DNA from: an uncultured Oxalobacteraceae bacterium
GTDB lineage: Bacteria; Pseudomonadota; Gammaproteobacteria; Burkholderiales; Burkholderiaceae
Length of the DNA: 7,334 bases
Reading direction: 5' to 3'
Assembly: GCA_946479705.1 (NCBI GenBank)
Contig: CAMLHI010000099.1
Span: 1-7,334 of the forward strand
Shown here in pieces: positions 5,140-7,334 of the stretch. The notes beneath the pieces were generated by a model, which ran no database searches, had not been told where the DNA came from, and saw only the letters and a program-made list of their open reading frames with translations. Position 1 is the first letter of the stretch. Each line of letters starts with the position of its first letter. Made by a program: the position numbers and the translations under genes.

Positions 5140-6768
5140 ATGAAATTTGACGTTGCAATTGTCGGCAGCGGCCTGGCCGGACTGTCGGTGGCCCTGCACC
5201 TGGCGCAGACGCGCACCGTGGCCATCATTTCCAAGCGCGCCCTGCTCGACGGCGCCAGCAACTGGGCCCAGGGCGGCATCGCCGCCGTGCTCGATTCGGG
5301 CGACAGCCACGAACAGCACATCGACGACACCCTGATCGCCGGCGGCGGCCTGTGCGACGAAGCGGCCACCCGCTACATCGTCGAGCACGGCCGCGAAGCG
5401 ATCGAATGGCTGATCGAACAGGGCGTGCCCTTCACCCGCGACCCCAGCGCCGAACTGGGCTTCCACCTGACCCGCGAAGGCGGCCACAGCCAGCGGCGCA
5501 TCATCCACGCGGCCGACGCCACCGGCCACGCCGTCCAGGTCACGCTCGAAGAGAAAGTGCGCGCCCACCCCAACATCACCCTGTTCGAACAGCACTCGGC
5601 GATCGACGTCATCACCTCCGACAAGCTGGGCGAGCGCACCGTGCATGGCGGGGTGCCGCATCCGCGCTCGCAGCCGCGCTGCTACGGCCTGTACGTGCAG
5701 GACGAAAAGACCGGCAAGGTGCTCACCTTCGAAACCGAGCATACCGTGCTGGCCACCGGCGGCGCCGGCAAGGTCTACCTGTACACCACCAATCCCGACA
5801 CCGCCACCGGCGACGGCATCGCGATGGCCTGGCGCGCCGGTTGCCGCGTCTCGAACATGGAATTCATCCAGTTCCACCCGACCTGCCTGTACCACCCCTA
5901 CGCCAAGTCCTTCCTGATCACCGAAGCGATCCGCGGCGAAGGCGGCCTGCTCAAGCTGCCGCTCGAGGCCGGCGCCGCGGCCGGCACCCGCTTCATGCCG
6001 GCCCACGACGAGCGCGGCGAACTGGCCCCGCGCGACGTGGTCGCCCGCGCCATCGACTTCGAAATGAAAAAGCGCGGCCTCGACTACGTCAACCTGGACA
6101 TCAGCCACCAGCCGGTCGAATTCCTGCAGGAGCACTTCCCCACCATCTACGCGCGCTGCATGGAACTGGGCATCGACATCAGCAAGCAGCCGATTCCCGT
6201 GGTGCCGGCGGTGCACTTCACCTGCGGCGGCATCGTCACCGACCTGGCCGGCCGCACCGACGTACCCGGCCTGTACGCGGTCGGCGAGACCGCCTGCACC
6301 GGCCTGCACGGCGCCAACCGCCTGGCCAGCAATTCCCTGCTCGAATGCCTGGTGGTCGGACGCGCCTGCGCGCGCGAGATCGCCGCCGTGCCCAAGGCCG
6401 ACACGCCCAAGCTGCCGGCCTGGGACGAAAGCCGCGTCACCAATGCCGACGAAGAAGTCGTCATCGCCCACAACTGGGACGAACTGCGCCGCTTCATGTG
6501 GAACTACGTCGGCATCGTGCGCACCACCAAGCGCCTCGAACGGGCCCAGCACCGCATCAAGCTGCTCAAGGAAGAAATCGACGAGTACTACCGCAACTTC
6601 CGCATCACCCACGACCTGCTGGAACTGCGCAACCTGGTCGAAGTGGCCAACCTGATCGTCCACAGCGCGCTGTCGCGCCACGAAAGCCGCGGCCTGCACT
6701 TTTCGCGCGACTACCCGAACACGCTGCCCAAGGCCTTGCCCACCGTGCTGTGCCCGCCGCGCCGTTAG
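5140..6768 (+). CDS. nadB: L-aspartate oxidase (NadB)
   Basis: The 542-residue FAD enzyme oxidises L-aspartate to iminoaspartate, which quinolinate synthase NadA turns into quinolinate for NAD synthesis; it acts in the cytoplasm. The FAD dinucleotide-binding motif GSGLAGL is at residues 9-15, followed by [11 protein letters not shown] (40-50). Active-site blocks of the NadB/succinate-dehydrogenase flavoprotein family follow: [19 protein letters not shown] (111-129), LATGGAG (204-210), QFHPT (244-248, His246), [12 protein letters not shown] (294-305, Arg298), [10 protein letters not shown] (355-364, His359) and [17 protein letters not shown] (388-404, Arg394). The C-terminal helical domain is present, including [10 protein letters not shown]. 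Absence of an FrdA/SdhA-style extension and the TREGGHS sequence favour NadB over a fumarate reductase subunit. Length is normal. The start is fixed by the N-terminal FAD motif, although the ATG has no clear Shine-Dalgarno. A transporter gene follows after 4 bases, probably in the same transcript. nadA and nadC are not in the window. Confidence 0.97.
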   Translation: MKFDVAIVGSGLAGLSVALHLAQTRTVAIISKRALLDGASNWAQGGIAAVLDSGDSHEQHIDDTLIAGGGLCDEAATRYIVEHGREAIEWLIEQGVPFTRDPSAELGFHLTREGGHSQRRIIHAADATGHAVQVTLEEKVRAHPNITLFEQHSAIDVITSDKLGERTVHGGVPHPRSQPRCYGLYVQDEKTGKVLTFETEHTVLATGGAGKVYLYTTNPDTATGDGIAMAWRAGCRVSNMEFIQFHPTCLYHPYAKSFLITEAIRGEGGLLKLPLEAGAAAGTRFMPAHDERGELAPRDVVARAIDFEMKKRGLDYVNLDISHQPVEFLQEHFPTIYARCMELGIDISKQPIPVVPAVHFTCGGIVTDLAGRTDVPGLYAVGETACTGLHGANRLASNSLLECLVVGRACAREIAAVPKADTPKLPAWDESRVTNADEEVVIAHNWDELRRFMWNYVGIVRTTKRLERAQHRIKLLKEEIDEYYRNFRITHDLLELRNLVEVANLIVHSALSRHESRGLHFSRDYPNTLPKALPTVLCPPRR

Positions 6769-6772
6769 GGCG

Positions 6773-7334
6773 ATGAGCCACAAGCTCTCACCCTCGACCG
6801 CCGGCCTGCTGACCCTGGCCCCGCTGCTATGGGCCGGCAACGCCATCGTCGGCCGGCTGGTGCGCGCCGAGGTGCCGCCGATGACGCTCAACCTGCTGCG
6901 CTGGAGCCTGGCCATGCTGATCCTGCTGCCGCCGGGACGGCGCCTGTTCGCCCCCGGCGGCGCCCTGCTGGCCAACTGGCGCCGCTACGGCCTGCTCGGC
7001 CTGCTCGGCATCGGCCTGTACAACTCGCTCCAATACCTGGCCCTGCAGAGCTCGACCCCGATCAACGTCACCCTGGTGGCGGCCGGCTTGCCGGTGTGGA
7101 TGCTGCTGACCGGCTGGCTATTCTTCGGCGTCAAGACCGGCGCGCGCCAGCTGGCCGGCGCCGCCCTCTCGATCGGCGGCGTGCTGCTGGTGCTCAGCCG
7201 CGGCGACTGGCAGCAGCTGGCCGCCATGCGCCTGGTGGCCGGCGACATCTACATGATCCTGGCCACCATCGCCTGGTCCTTCTACAGCTGGCTGCTGACC
7301 CAGCCCAAGGATCCGGCCCAGGTGCGCGCCGACT
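6773..7334 (+). CDS. EamA/DMT-superfamily membrane transporter, 3' part beyond the window
   Basis: The ATG at 6773 opens a frame of 187 complete codons that runs off the window. The protein begins MSHKLSPSTAGLLTLAPLLW, followed by AGNAIVGRLVRAEVPPMTLNLLRW, which is the typical first EamA repeat (PPxxLxxLRW). Hydrophobic segments lie at about 10-29, 37-54, 72-90, 97-118, 125-142 and 155-175. The pattern ALQSSTPINVTLVAAGLPVWMLL around helices 3-4, then a GxxLSIGGVLLVLS fifth helix, is standard for the drug/metabolite transporter superfamily, where ten helices in two EamA repeats are usual. About six are visible here. These are inner-membrane carriers, often exporters of amino acids or other metabolites; the substrate cannot be predicted. 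It starts 4 bases after the nadB stop with little Shine-Dalgarno, suggesting co-transcription and perhaps coupled translation. Confidence 0.9.
   Translation, partial: MSHKLSPSTAGLLTLAPLLWAGNAIVGRLVRAEVPPMTLNLLRWSLAMLILLPPGRRLFAPGGALLANWRRYGLLGLLGIGLYNSLQYLALQSSTPINVTLVAAGLPVWMLLTGWLFFGVKTGARQLAGAALSIGGVLLVLSRGDWQQLAAMRLVAGDIYMILATIAWSFYSWLLTQPKDPAQVRAD

Noticed and set aside
5352..6776. Alternate-frame plus-strand open frame (474 codons) within nadB
   Set aside because: Extremely Arg/Pro/His-rich, overlaps the whole NadB catalytic region, and has no plausible function.
5104..6975. Long minus-strand open frame (623 codons) opposite nadB
   Set aside because: It is a mirror of the G/C-rich third positions of nadB, has low-complexity Ala/Gly/Val/Asp sequence, and no recognisable domain; nadB itself is unmistakable.

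Overview
The window looks like GC-rich betaproteobacterial DNA. Oxalobacteraceae (Massilia, Duganella or Janthinobacterium-like) is my best guess, from the protein sequences, the strong G/C bias at third codon positions and the gene content. It covers one edge of an exosortase A / PEP-CTERM exopolysaccharide locus and the neighbouring housekeeping gene nadB.

Layout, left to right. (1) Positions 1-290, minus strand: the N-terminal 96 codons of an exosortase A-associated acyl-CoA ligase, cut by the window edge. (2) Positions 291-553: a 263-base divergent intergenic region with inverted repeats and evenly spaced half-sites. (3) Positions 554-2193, plus strand: two overlapping genes for the paired exosortase A-associated alpha/beta hydrolases, type 2 then type 1. 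(4) Positions 2203-4966, minus strand: a two-gene operon, a PEP-CTERM-associated polyprenyl-phosphate sugar-1-phosphate transferase (EpsB-like) followed by the sigma-54-dependent response regulator PrsR. It ends tail to tail with the hydrolases, 9 bases apart. (5) Positions 4967-5139: a short divergent promoter region. (6) Positions 5140-6768, plus strand: nadB, L-aspartate oxidase. (7) From 6773 to the window end, plus strand: the first 187 codons of an EamA/DMT-type membrane transporter, 4 bases after nadB.

How the genes fit together: in PEP-CTERM/exosortase A bacteria, PrsR (normally with its kinase PrsK) works with RpoN to switch on PEP-CTERM and related genes. The sugar transferase starts exopolysaccharide assembly on a lipid carrier. 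The acyl-CoA ligase and the two hydrolases are constant genomic companions of exosortase A, but their substrate is unknown. nadB and the transporter probably mark the chromosomal flank of the island.

Most interesting points: neither hydrolase has a serine or cysteine at the expected nucleophile position (Arg in one, Asp in the other); the hydrolase 2 gene carries an 18-base perfect palindrome near its 5' end; prsR has no prsK beside it in this window; and the ligase/hydrolase intergenic region contains unexplained symmetric sequence. I see no RNA genes, insertion sequences, CRISPR arrays or convincing intrinsic terminators.
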